A DNA stretch of 64,000 nt, from contig NC_091931.1 in assembly GCF_041260155.1 (NCBI RefSeq), positions 27,979,654 through 28,043,653 on the forward strand, given 5' to 3'. Below the pieces are notes generated by a model. It was not told the origin of the DNA. It saw only the letters and a program-made list of their open reading frames with translations, and did not search any database. A program made the position numbers and the translations under genes. Positions 38,724-50,468 of this stretch are shown piece by piece. This DNA is from Ptychodera flava. Lineage: Eukaryota; Hemichordata; Enteropneusta; Ptychoderidae. Numbering within the stretch: the first letter of the stretch is position 1; each line of letters starts with the position of its first letter.

Positions 38724-39747
38724 ATTTAATAATTTTGCTAACGCATGTTGAATTTTACCGTGTACTTTACGATTTGCTGTCGTCCATCCTTTATATCCAG
38801 TTCGATCTATTGTTCATAACCAAGGATGATAACCAGGAGGCTTCCTATTTTTTTGATAATATAATAACACAGAGACTACCCTAATTATAAAACATTTGGT
38901 TTCACAAAGGCACCCGTTGAGGTGAAACTGTGTGAAAAACATCGACCGTCAAAAACAAAGTGAGGCTGTGATAATGCTATGTTTCTCGACAACACCGAGA
39001 AAAGAAATAATGAAATTTGCAATCTGTCGTAAACGATCCAATTATGCTGGCACCATTTACGTAAATTCAATGCAACAAATTCAATTTTAGACCCTTTGTT
39101 TCAATAAAAACTACATGACGAACTAACTATGTGTCGAACATGATATGCTTATATTTTTATATGAGTTATTAAATTTTATTTCTATGTTTTATTATGCATG
39201 ATTTTGATTTTTAAATCCATTTTCAATGATTTCCGTTTCGAACTGGTTCTCGAACAACCCAAATCACATTGATCCTTGTGCAATAAAATATTTGTACTCC
39301 AAGGGTTAATGAAAACAATATAACATTTGATCTTGGTATAAAATTTTAAATGCAAGCTTTCCTATTCCAGTGATTTTTCTTGTTCACTGTAAAATTCCTT
39401 TTTTGTCATTACTAGCGTTCACTCAAATAAATGGAATAATCTGGCATCGTCTCTTGAAATACTGAATGGCGTCTTATATAATGATTTCTATTGAACGCCA
39501 GCGATAAGTGCCACAAATCAGTATATCCGACATGAAATGTTCACTTGCATTGAAGAGACATTCCCAGAGCGTTCAAGGTGTCATTGTTAAAAATCCATGT
39601 TTCTGAAGCCCTTCTTGTGAATTAAGTTATGAGTTCAAAGGTGAGACTGCGAACAGAACTGTAATGTTTACCAACATCATCAGCAACTTTTTATATCCAG
39701 AATACAATATGACAAAAATTAATTTTAGTTGAAACGGCTGGAGAGCA

Positions 39748-39818
39748 GCATCGGTGGTTCAGTGGTAGAATTCTCGCCTGCCACGCGGGAGGCCCGGGTT
39801 CGATTACCGGCCGATGCA
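39748..39818 (+). tRNA. tRNA-Gly (GCC), T-stem variant
   Basis: It matches the intact copies except GATTACCGG for GATTCCCGG, a G-A mismatch at the same T-stem pair hit in the copy at 38653. TTTT follows at about 39827. Confidence 0.75.
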
Positions 39819-39872
39819 GAGGAACGATTTTGTTTGCCTACGATGAAAAAACATTTTTAATTAACCTACTCC

Positions 39873-40063
39873 TTAAAGGTATACTGTCACCTGTTCCAAT
39901 TTTGCCTCAGTTACCATGGAAGAGAAAATCTAACCAATCACAGATTTTAAGCGGGTGGCCGCTTTTTAAAAACAGCGCCCTTACCGGGTACATGGGCATT
40001 TTGAATGCCAAAGAACGCCCCTTTGACCATATATGGGCATATTTAGATTACAGGTGACTGTAC
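39873..40063 (+). mobile_element. GGTATACTGTCACC MITE, copy 1
   Basis: It starts TTAAAGGTATACTGTCACCTG and ends ACAGGTGACTGTAC; the inner blocks AAATCTAACCAATCACAGAT and GCGGGTGGCCGCTTTTTAAA occur in reverse at 63301-63494. Non-autonomous, about 190 bp, with probable TA flanks. Confidence 0.75.
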
Positions 40064-42602
40064 ACAAAGATACACGAAAGTCACATTGAAGACACTGTTC
40101 TGTACTGACTGTGATGACCTGGACCAACCAGAAGACTGATCGTGTGTTCGCCCTTGGTGGGGAGCACCGCGAGAGGAATGGTATAATACTCGTATAATAT
40201 GTACCCTTTTTGACAGGAATTTTGAGACTGATACTACATGACCCGTGTTTTGACTCCAGCACAACTTCACACTTTCGACTGATTATTAAGTAAAAAATTG
40301 GATGTTTTATCTTCGTATTTTGGCCAAAAATATAGATTATTGACACCCCTCTCTATCTAACGAAATATTGCAGAGTTTGTGCTTTGGGTGCTTCCAGGAG
40401 TGACAGTGTCATTTGTTAGAGCGTAAAACCGCTCTTTTAAGAAAGCAACACAATCGTCACATCTTAATAAAACAAAATTTTTCACTCTTTAGAATTTACC
40501 CCGTAAGTCACTTTCAACGAAAACACGGCAAGCCTTCCGCCATCTCTCACAAGAACGTTTATCATAATTTAACGTTTTACATGTAATAACAATTGAATAG
40601 GACAATAACTGAAATTTCATCAGTTCGTGTTGACTTTTTTATTTTCATTTTATTAAGAACCACCAGGCTAAAAGCCATCTTACAGGTCTGACAATAAAAG
40701 CTAAGATAAAAATTCTGAAACAAACATATACCGTACTACGAAATTCAAGATACGAATATTGGTAATAAAAAAGCAGGCAAAGATATTAATAAGCACAACT
40801 TGTGCATATTATAAAAGTTGAAGATATGTTTATGTAAGTGTTTAGGACGAGTATAAGAAATGACAACTATATTTAGTAGTCCTAGATAGTTGAGAGCTTA
40901 GAGTATTCGCGAGAAATATCTCTATTATCTTATTTGTTATTGTACCTTGTATACATGCGAATAGTTGAAACCGAGGGGTCAGATGTCTAGAGTAACGCAA
41001 AAAAAAACTGTTCACCTATTTTCTATTTCGATTATTTCAATTTTTCCGATACGCAACAATTCTCTAGGTAGCACAGAACTGTGTCTGGTAGGTAAAGTTG
41101 TTACATTTTATCAGGTGACGACGATTGTTATCAAAGATTTAACACGAACATGAATATTGTCTTCCACAAACAGCATGTTTTTTGCACTTTCGCAATATTC
41201 AGGTTTTCGTTGGTTCAAAGGTAAGTAATTGCCATCGATGTGAGGGCGCTATGTATAAAGCACAGAGAGACCGTGACACTGTGGACCCCGGGTCTTTGAT
41301 GCTATTCACAAGCAAAGACCTGTTCAGCCAGACGGGACCTTGCAAAAGGTTTGCCGGCTTTGCCGAATAGTTACAACCTTGCTAGATCTTCCATGTGATT
41401 ATTACCACCCTCCATCAAATATTAGATACAACCGACGAGTAAATTTACCGACAAATGTTACGACACGTTTTCCCGAAACAAATCCTCTGTTTGAAACTTG
41501 GCCGTAAGGCCATCAGAACTGATCCTGTGGTCACAGCGCCCTCCTACTAAGCTAACTCGATAGTGGCCGCTGCTGTTCCTCCTGCCTAATGATGCATGGG
41601 GTTTATCCTGCAACGGTTCCGAACAACAACGTAATTCTTGATTTCCTCTGTCAAAAACCGAAAATTTCGGAATTTTCTACGAATCTGAACTAAACTCAAA
41701 GAGCCGTCATTATTTATCTATTTATTCATTTATCCATGAAAGATTTTTCTCGGTATGCGGGTTATGTTGTATGTCCCATTGGTATTTGAGGGGGCACGTT
41801 CTTTTCTACTCAGGGTAATGTTGAAGGTCACGTTATAGAAAAGGAGTCGGGATCAAATTTAAGAGGACTCCCTGAAAATCACATAACTCTCAAGATACGG
41901 TTGATTCTTTTTTAAATTGTACAGTTATAAACATCATTGCAGTTCGAAACCCGCTACCATCATGGACAACTCACATTGGAAATTACTAGTATGCTGCAGT
42001 TTCAAAAGTGTGCGGTACCCTCCGGAAATAACTGCTTTGTGTTGTTCTTTTTTAACCTAGTGAAACAGAAATACATCTACAAGAGCAACGATATAGTCAT
42101 CGAGAGTTTCCTGTCCGATGCGGGGTGGCGTACTCAACTTCAGGACAACGCAAGTGCAATCATTATTACGTCGACCATGGAGGTAGCACATTTAAGTTTT
42201 CTCCTTTTGTCTTTCCAAAAGTCCTGCGGTTCACCGCTCAGAAAATTCGCTTCGTATCAGACAAACATTAAGGAGAGTTGTGGGAAAATCTAGGATTATG
42301 CATTACATCATTATCACATGATTCCTCACATGTCAACTAAAAAATCATCAGACACTTATTGTCTGGAGCAGAAGTCCAGTGACTCAGTCGACATATTTGG
42401 CAATTTATGCATTTATGGTAAATAACACAGACACTGTCAATGTCTGGACACCTTCATTACTCTGGTGAAGAATTAATAAAACATGAGACACTGAAAGTAC
42501 CGTTCGATGTGTTGAATATAAATCACAAGAGGCATGTTATATTTTATCTGTCGCTGGTTTTGATATATTTTCAATATTGTCAAAATCGACATATGCAGGA
42601 AA

Positions 42603-42672
42603 GCATCGGTGGTTCAGTGGTAGAATTCTCGCCTGCCACGCGGGAGGCCCGGGTCGATTCCCGGCCGATGCA
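42603..42672 (+). tRNA. tRNA-Gly (GCC), 1 nt shorter in T loop
   Basis: The T loop reads GGGTCGATTC with one T missing, giving 70 nt. The conserved TT at the loop start is reduced, and there is no TTTT within about 30 bp downstream, unlike every other copy. Likely a pseudogene, or an assembly error for the missing base. Confidence 0.7.
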
Positions 42673-43934
42673 ATCGGACCATTTGCCACCCGTTGAATAG
42701 GTCAGAGCCGAAAAATGAATTTTAAAGAATTTAAAAAGATTTGAACGACGTCACAATGAAGTTCACACCTCACCTCTCAAAGTTGTCTTGACTAACCTCA
42801 TAGAAATCTTTTTCGCAAAATTTGATGCATGATGGACCACATTGCACGTTCCTTACGTAGAATATTAGAAGAATACTTCTGAAGGTGTGCCGGTCTTTCT
42901 ATGTGTAAACATTTCTGTACAACCGAGTGAAACAATTATGGTGAAATAAATCGCGAACACAACCACAGCAACCATCTGATACGGTATCTCAATCATCTTT
43001 CAGGCTCCGACAAGGTGAGCAACTAATTGCAGCGTGGGAAATGCACTAACTTTAGCTTACAATCGAATATTGCTTCCCATGCTTTGTAGGCGGAATTCAA
43101 TTTCGGCAGGCTTTATAAGCCAATCTTTTCGTGCGTCCTCCAGAAAAGCAAGGAAGTCAAATTATCCACACCAAAGTAGAGTTACCGCACAGCCAACTCG
43201 TCAAAGTGGCAGGCAGTGTGGAACTTTACGAATACCAGCCACACTGGCAGCACTGATTTGTACGTCTCTTTTCTCAGAAATTTGTATTCACCGTCACGAT
43301 CTCCATCAGCTGTCAGTTAGAGTTCAGCCCTTTCTTCACAATGAAGCCGAGTGTCACCAGAACTGTTACTAGTAACTCGGAATCAGGTGTCATAAAAAAA
43401 TTGTAATAGAGATTAAGCTAAAATGAGGGGGAAATATTTCACGCGATCCAGAAGTTCGACGACCACACAAAGCCGAGTATGTCGACGTCATTCAGATGTG
43501 CCACACTGAAATTCCTTCAATGCCGTTTTGCCGGACGCGAAATGTTAATTAGTGAAACGAAGACTTTGACATAGGTAGCTCAAAAAGGGAATAAAAGTGC
43601 ATTAATTTCAGTTGTATGACATTTTGCTCGCTAGGGCAGACATTACTCTTCAAGAGGGGCCACCTAGAACGTAGTGTGCTCCTACATAATTAAGGAATAC
43701 AGACAGCGTTTCGTATTAATCACACGCAGACTATGAAATCGTCCGGGCCAGAAAGAAATACAGCCCCCAGAAAACCGTTTCAGTTTGCATCCAATGGTGT
43801 GCGTCCAGATATCTCAACTCCCGCCAATTTATACAGGTGAACGTCTCAAACATTCGTATAATTGCGTACATTACAATTTTGTTATGGTGTTGACCATTCT
43901 TAGATTGTGGTATGCCTGACTATATATGATTTGA

Positions 43935-43985
43935 TGACGTCACCCGTTTAGGCGAGGGAGAGTTCCATTTATGGAACCGTCATAA
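43935..43985 (+). promoter_or_regulatory. predicted promoter, copy A (CRE plus TATA-like)
   Basis: TGACGTCA at 43935-43942 is a perfect CRE/ATF palindrome. A TATA-like TTCCATTTATGGAACC follows about 40 bp downstream. The same pair occurs at the equivalent place in copies B and C. It would drive the exon ending at 44181. Confidence 0.6.
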
Positions 43986-44004
43986 TGAGTAAAACTACCA
44001 TTTA

Positions 44005-44181
44005 TTCGTGACGTAAGGTCAGACGCATGTAACAGAGTCAGCTCCCAGCATCAGAAACGTCGACGTGGGGAAATTTGTCTCGTCATAGACATATCCTGGT
44101 ACTCATTACCCAGTTTTGGTCGGTTAAGACAGTTTCAAAAGCGAGGGAGTCCCTTTCAGTAAAGACTGGCGTACACATTTG
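44005..44181 (+). other. predicted 5' noncoding exon of the LRR gene (copy A)
   Basis: It ends ACACATTTG|GTAAGTAAC at 44181. Donor and upstream CATGTAACAGAGTCA and ATCAGAAACGT blocks are conserved in copies B and C, and the distance from CRE to donor is about 246 bp in A and C and 235 bp in B. It would splice to the acceptor at 46245. The 5' end is approximate. Confidence 0.55.
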
Positions 44182-44629
44182 GTAAGTAACTGCATTACGC
44201 GTATAGTAGCGGCCTTTCGCTAATGAAGGTGCACGGTGTTTACTGCATCATAAATTATTGACACTCTTAAATTTACTAGAACGCTGGTAACCAATGTCAG
44301 CTCATGTGTTTGGCTATTCAGAGCATGTATGATCGACAGACAAAAGTCATTGCAAAGATCGTTCGTAAAATAAAACAGTCCAGTCTCCTCATTCGTCGCA
44401 AATACATGTAAAATGACTACATGGCGTCTTGTTAATATTTAACTACATTCAACAAAGCTTTGTCATTTCCTTCTATAGAAAAATTAATTTAAAGACATTC
44501 CACAGTGCTGGTAAAATAATTTTGAGCAACGCTTGCACGTATAAAACCAAACCCAATACTTACCTCTTTGTCTTCGTTTGTAAAATGTTAACTGACAAAG
44601 GCTGACACCGAAAACTAAAAACCTCGACA

Positions 44630-45003
44630 ATGTTACAGAACTTTCCTCCCAATTTTTTGTTGCTGATGAACTCAGACTGTAAGATTTTTGCCGTACTTTG
44701 CACAAATGCTGATTTAACGGACTATTTTGTGCCTTCTGGATTTAGATGTAGTGTTCATATTTTGTTTTTATCAAAACGAACATGTCACTTTCCCAGTAGC
44801 AGTACTAAAGGAGTAGCGTCCATTTTGAATAGCAAATATCTGAGTAAAAAATTAGGTAATTTGTTTGCGTAATACTGTAACTTGCGAGGCTGACATCTGG
44901 TTTTATTCTTGATTTTGGAAAAAAATTTGAAAGATCTCACGAAAAAAGTTTCAGGAAAATGTTCAATATTTCAGTTCCCAGGCGTGTATTATTCTGATAC
45001 CTT
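44630..45003 (+). mobile_element. TTAA-family MITE inherited in copy A
   Basis: It holds the GTAGCGTCCATTTTGAATAG core and the GGCGTGTATTATTC right edge. The same insertion sits at the matching place in copies B and C, so it predates the triplication. Confidence 0.55.
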
Positions 45004-45591
45004 AGGTTGAACAACACAGACAATAAAGTTTCACAAAATCTACTGCAAGCCCGCAGTAAACAATTTCAAGGAATACAAGGAAATTTTTCCCTCTCCGGTA
45101 GATCATCAAAATACTACTTGACTCCATGAATGATGCCGCTTTTTGTCCGTCTCGAATTACGAAGGTCAAAACGGATAACATATAGATAAGCACTGACTCA
45201 AATAGTGACACGGAGATCTTGTAAATTTTAAGGTTCGTATGACGATTCAAATCAGTAGCTCTCCTTCTACAAGTAAACAATTCTTGGTACATTTAATAGT
45301 TTTTGCAATGACAGTGATTTGGTAGATGTAGATAACGTCTGAGGCCACAATACCTGATTATCGGATACATTATCAGTAATAATCTGAGGGAATATCACAA
45401 GTTCAAGGGTATTAACAAAGCTATAATAATTTTTATTGAATGACATCATTGTAATAACTCAGCATATTGAATTACTCAACAACCGTGACCCGTTCATTCT
45501 TCGTTGCTATAGTAATCAACGTAAGTGTACATTAAGGGTGTTCTACAAGGCAAAGATGTTTCCTATTACGAGGCGCCAAATGTAAAAAGCA

Positions 45592-45594
<3 letters not shown>

Positions 45595-45648
<54 letters not shown>

Positions 45649-45681
45649 CATACATACATATACACACACACACACACACAC

Positions 45682-45765
<84 letters not shown>

Positions 45766-45782
45766 TATGTGTGTATGTATGT
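45595..45782. repeat. compound CATA / CA / TA / GTAT microsatellite
   Basis: CATA units run into CA units, then TA units, then GTATGT units. It lies in the predicted intron of the LRR gene. Confidence 0.95.
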
Positions 45783-46249
45783 ATGTACATTATTTTTTTA
45801 CATTAGGCGTCTCGTACCCTATACTTCCGTACACAGATGAAAACTTAAAAAAGCATTTGAATTAGTACATGACAAGCCTTTCAGGAGACATTGTCTCCAA
45901 ATTCCCTCATGAAAAGAACGTTTTACCGACGTTGGCTCATTCTCTATTTGTCCTTCATGTATGTATTCTCTGTTCGTGTTATTGCTTACTTCGTACCTGT
46001 ATGATGTCTAACAGTTTGAAATGTGTCTGATCAGTTATAACAGAAAAAGGCTTACGGAAAGTTAACGTTGAACTTATAGGAGTAAAAAACACGCGCCAAA
46101 TGACAAATTAGTCAAAAAGATTATCATTTGCTTGATTAAATTAATTGCCGAAGGAACCAAAGGTAGAATGGCTTTAGTTATGTGACCAGTAAGGACACGT
46201 AAGAGTAAATATTATTCTTTTTAACTTTCTTTTTTTACTTTGCAGAGCC

Positions 46250-47679
46250 ATGAATTTGTCGTTTTGGTTCGTCACCCTTTCCGTCATCTTCTCGGCAATT
46301 TTTAGCAGCGTCGACGCACTCTGTCCTGCCTATTGTAACTGCAGCGTTCCATTGGTAGTAGACTGCTCGTCCACAGCCCAGCACACTATCCCTAAGGACA
46401 TCCACAATGACACCGAGACACTTTACCTGCATAATAATAGTATAACACGATTGAAAGTCAACTCCTTTGTCCAACTGACAAGCCTAATCACACTACGTCT
46501 GGACTCAAATCTAATCCAAACCATCGACAACGGTGCTTTCAACGGAGCAGAATCAGTGGAAACTCTGAACCTAGCCAATAACAAAATAACCGAGTTAAAG
46601 GAAAATACATTCAGCAATCTAAGAAATTTGACATCCCTTCGGTTGGACGTCAACAACATCGCATCTATCGAGAAGAAAGCATTCAACGGACTGAACTCCT
46701 TATCTTTATTGAAATTATCAAGCAACGACCTAACACAGTTGAATAGCGATATGTTAGACGGCGTTGAGAGCTTGAAGAGACTTGAAGCTGACAGAAATTG
46801 GATCTCTGTTATTGTAGATAACGCTTTCACTAAAACTCCCCAGCTCACCAATGTGCTTTAAATTTTAATAACATGAGTGAGATCAGTTCGGCATTTTGGA
46901 CCGGACTGGGCAAGCTACAAAAACTTGACCTCAGCTATAATCGTTTACAAGAACTAAAAGTGGATTCTTTCAAAGGACTGACAAACACAGAACACTTGGT
47001 GCTGGATTCCAACAGAATTCAAAGCATAGAGAAAGGTGCTTTCATGGCCTTGATCATCTTGTCTCCCTAGAAATGTCTTTCAATAAGCTTACCACGACTA
47101 GGGGGTACATGCTGACCGGGTTGAGAAATGTTGAGTTCATAAACCTGTCCCTCAATAACTTGACCACTCTCCAGGAAACTCATTTGAAGAATGCTGTGGA
47201 AACGTGAAAACTCTGTTGATGTACCACAACCAAATGGAAACACTTGACCCTAAATGGTTCATCGGTCTAGATAATATAAATAAAATCGATCTTCACACAA
47301 CAAGCTCCGCACTATTCCCGGTGAGATCTTTGACGTTTTACCCAGCCTCAACTACCTCGTCATGACAGATAATCCACTCCAGTGCGACTGTGACATGTTT
47401 GACTACAGGGTTTGGTCCGGCAGCCACAATCCCAGCGCAGAAACGAGATGCCACGGCCCAGATCAATACAGGGACAGAGTCATAGAGCAGGTCCCCGTAA
47501 AGGAGTTCACTTACCTCTGCACATCAAGTTGTCAGACCATCTCTACCGGGGCTTGGATCGGCATCGGTGTCGGTTGCTTTCTAACTGGTGGCGTGACGAC
47601 AATTGTCGTCGGCTGGATTTTGGGTAGAATCAGGTCCAAACGAGACGAAGACATGCATGACTTAACGGGAACTCACTGA
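46250..47679 (+). pseudogene. LRR single-pass membrane receptor, broken reading frame
   Basis: A canonical acceptor, TTTTTTTACTTTGCAG, ends at 46245, four bases before the ATG. The first 204 codons give a signal peptide (MNLSFWFVTLSVIFSAIFS...), an N-terminal LRR cap (CPAYCNCS) and about six 24-residue LRRs. LRRs continue in other frames: from 46873 (LDLSYNRLQEL), 47046 (LEMSFNKLTTT) and 47210 (MYHNQMETL), then from about 47302 (KLRTIPGEIF) to the C-terminal cap (NPLQCDCDMFDYRVWSG), a membrane segment (WIGIGVGCFLTGGVTTIVVGW) and a short tail ending LTGTH. The four frame changes, near 46860, 47045, 47205 and 47300, are all minus-one, as expected for single missing bases. Domain order is complete, so this may be a live gene with sequencing errors instead of a true pseudogene. 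No Ig domain. Confidence 0.75.
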
Positions 47680-47836
47680 ACGAAGTCAAAGCATGAGCCA
47701 AACCGAAAAACTACTACTCATTGCATTGAAACGAAATCCTCCCCATTTGCAAGAAACGACATTGCAGTTTCCGAGTCTGCCATGTAGTTCGACACACGGT
47801 GTGTGCAACGTTGATTGGACATAGAACGACAGTATA

Positions 47837-47985
47837 CACATATTGACTGGCTATGAGGACAACAGCATACGTCAGTTCCCCGAGGGATTGTGAGTCACCA
47901 AAGAAAACAGACTGTTTTTTTGGGTGACTCGCAGGCCCGAGGGGTTAAGACGTATGCTTTTGCCTTTATGGCCAGTCAATATGTG
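47837..47985. repeat. foldback, about 149 bp
   Basis: The left arm starts CACATATTGACTGGC; the right arm ends GCCAGTCAATATGTG. Inner blocks CATACGTC / GACGTATG and GTGAGTCACC / GGGTGACTCGC also pair. It lies just downstream of the LRR gene. Confidence 0.8.
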
Positions 47986-48461
47986 TTTTATAACACACCT
48001 CATCCGCAGTCATGCATAAGAACGTACCATACACAAAACTTGTTGCATGTAATATGTTGGAGTGGTTCGGCAAGAAAAAGTTTTCCCCGGCAGGATCGCA
48101 ATACTTCTGCAAAACGTTCAATGCACCTCTGATTATCGTTTTCGTCCGTTTCGAGTCCTTGTTGGAAACCAGAGCATTCAGTTCTTCTTCAAAAAGTAGG
48201 ATTAACCGAGATATTTCTCGACTATCATTTTGATCGGCCGCAGACGACTTCTTTGTTTACATTCCAGCTCACGCATGCACCAATATCATTTTTGACGTCA
48301 ACGGGCATCATTTTTCGGAACTGATGCCTGGCAGGCAATAGTTCCAACTAAATAATGCCTAATGACGTCATTTACGTGGAACAGCACAAAAAGAACGCAT
48401 CCCACGTGACTTTCAATTGGCGAATTAGAACATAGACTGAGGATGAGGTGTGTTATAAAAA
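47986..48461. mobile_element. TIR element with TTTTATAACACACCTCATCC ends
   Basis: The left end (about 47985) TTTTATAACACACCTCATCC and the right end GGATGAGGTGTGTTATAAAA (to about 48461) are exact inverted repeats, with pairing continuing imperfectly inward. About 476 bp, no transposase, directly abutting the foldback at 47837. Confidence 0.7.
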
Positions 48462-48610
48462 CGAATGAAGACTTTTGAAGATTGATAGCAGGAATGCCTG
48501 ACGCGTGCCATGTGTTGAATGTAAATAGCACATCAGAAGCATGTATTTTATTTGTCGCTTTTTTCATATGTAATAATCTGAGTATTGTCAAAATAGGAAA
48601 GTGTAAGTGA

Positions 48611-48681
48611 GCATCGGTGGTTCAGTGGTAGAATTCTCGCCTGCCACGCGGGAGGCCCGGGTTCGATTCCCGGCCGATGCA
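48611..48681 (+). tRNA. tRNA-Gly (anticodon GCC)
   Basis: An intact 71 nt copy identical to those at 34827 and 36411, with TTTT at about 48689. It heads duplication copy B. Confidence 0.95.
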
Positions 48682-49743
48682 AATGACAATTTTACTATTC
48701 TTTGATAATATATATCCGGTTAAAGATGTATTTTAATGAATTCAAAAATATATGAGTCACGTTGCAATAACGTTCACACATTGAACGACAATGACTGAGA
48801 AGATGACTGTGTTGATGTACATCGTTATCGAGTCGGTATCATAAAGAGCATATGCAAAGTTGTTTTGACTTAACTCAGAAGAAATTGCGTTTTTCGCAAA
48901 ATTTAAGGGACTGGACATAAATTACAGGGGATGGGCCGGTGTTTTTCGAAACACCACTGCATCAAAAATAGTGACCCTTCAAAAGTTCATGCACAAAAAT
49001 TAGTGACCCTCCCCCTTATCCGTGCATGAAAATAAGTGACCCTCCCCTGTTACTCAATGTCCCCCCAACAAACCCACAATGTGTTCAAGACCCCCTTCTG
49101 ACTTGCTATACTTTTGAAGTCCCCTCCCAAAAGGAAGGCAAAATGTGGCCGATATAATGCTTTGTCCAAAAAATATCAAATCATATGTGTGTGATAATTC
49201 ATGTAAATGTACTTTGCTTGAAGTGGCAGGTAAAAAGTGCATGCGTGTACAAAAAATGTAATTTTTAGATTTCATTGATAATGTTGATTCACTATACATG
49301 GTAGTCGACTATAAGAAAACTATGAACGTGTATTTTCCAATATAAAACTAGCAATATCTGTTCATCTATAGATGTTTAATAACTGATATAAATATACTTG
49401 ATTGCATGGGTTGTTTACAAGTGCTCATGTGAACAAGATATTTGATTTTGGAATTTCGCTCAAAATGTTGATCCACTATACATGGGAGTCTATGACAAAA
49501 CTGTAAAAAAAAATTTTCACAATTAAAAATATGCACTATTTGTGCATATATGGACCCTGAATAATTGATATAATTGTACTTGATTAGAAGAGGGTGGTAA
49601 CACGTGCATCTGTGTACAAGAAATTTGTTTTTGGAATTTCGCATACAATGTTGATCCATTATAAATTGTTGTCTATGACGAAACTATAATTTTTTTAAAA
49701 TACAAAACTTGGCAAATCTGTGTATTTATGTATGCTTGATTAT

Positions 49744-49884
49744 TATAGGGTTATTCACAAATACGGCCCTGTATGGACGAGGGCTCAGTGAGTGACGTAT
49801 TGGACGAGCCGAAGGCGAGTCCAATACGTCACTCACTGAGCCCGAGTCCATACAGGGCCGTATTTTGTGTATAACCCTATTATT
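49744..49884. repeat. palindrome inside the 3 kb element
   Basis: It runs from TATAGGGTTATTCACAAATA to GTGTATAACCCTATTATTAT. The arms of about 65 bp include GGCCCTGTATGG and GTGACGTATTGGAC, with a GAGCCGAAGGCGAG centre. Confidence 0.85.
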
Positions 49885-50315
49885 ATACACATCCATCCTT
49901 TAATCGTCCGTATAAACTAATTCTATGGTAATTTTGAGGGATGCAGCACGCGCGATATGAGTGGAACGCGCGCGATTACTGCTCCGTTGGCACGAAGCCA
50001 ATTAATTTTCAGTGCAGTACAAGCAAACTTCGCTGAATGTTTTCAATTTAATTAGTTTTTAAAAATAAAAATCAATTGCATTTAGACTCAGTTTTGTGTT
50101 TAGCGTGTTTTAAACCTTATACTACGAATACATTTTGGTGGAAGTTGTTATTATGTCTATAACTCACCGTAAAATAGTTTGTTTACATCCGATAATCGCT
50201 AGGTCAAAGGTCAAACAGGCGCGTCGCGCGTCTCCCGTATTCGGGACTCCGCATACTATACAAAATACGGAAAGTTATTGGACGGTCCAACTCCCATAGG
50301 TTACGGCAGTAGGTG

Positions 50316-50468
50316 TATAATAATATGAGGTTATTACGAAAATACCGCAAAGGATGCACGAGGACATTGGCGCAGCGTATCGCCCGACGCGAAGCGGAGG
50401 GCGATGCGAGGCGCCAATGTCCGAGTGCATCCTTTGCGGTATTTTCGTAATAACCTTATTATTATACA
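50316..50468. repeat. second palindrome inside the 3 kb element
   Basis: It runs from TATAATAATATGAGGTTATT to AATAACCTTATTATTATA. The arms include CGAAAATACCGCAAAGGATG and GGACATTGGCGC, with a GC-rich centre (GAAGCGGAGGGCG). Its ends match those of the palindrome at 49744 although the arms differ. Confidence 0.85.

Larger units (their letters stand above)
38577..42195. repeat. tandem duplication unit 2 (two tRNA-Gly copies)
   Basis: Collinear partner of 34750-38543 with many small differences. It lacks the insertions at 35001 and 37799 and has its own MITE at 39873. Both of its tRNA copies carry base changes in the T arm. Confidence 0.8.
42500..47690. repeat. large duplication, copy A (with LRR gene)
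   Basis: Shared with 48500-57165 and 59820-62720. Landmarks in order: tRNA-Gly, a GCAGCGTGGGAAATGC block near 43030, the CRE/TATA promoter near 43935, the exon donor at 44181, a TTAA-family MITE near 44630, a CTACTGCAAGCCCGCAGT block near 45040. Only this copy retains the coding exon at 46250. Confidence 0.8.

Noticed and set aside
46250-47679. A lamprey-type variable lymphocyte receptor (VLR)
   Set aside because: LRR caps and a membrane segment are present, but there is no VLR-like stalk, no flanking array of LRR cassettes and no assembly signals; LRR-TM receptors are common in animals.
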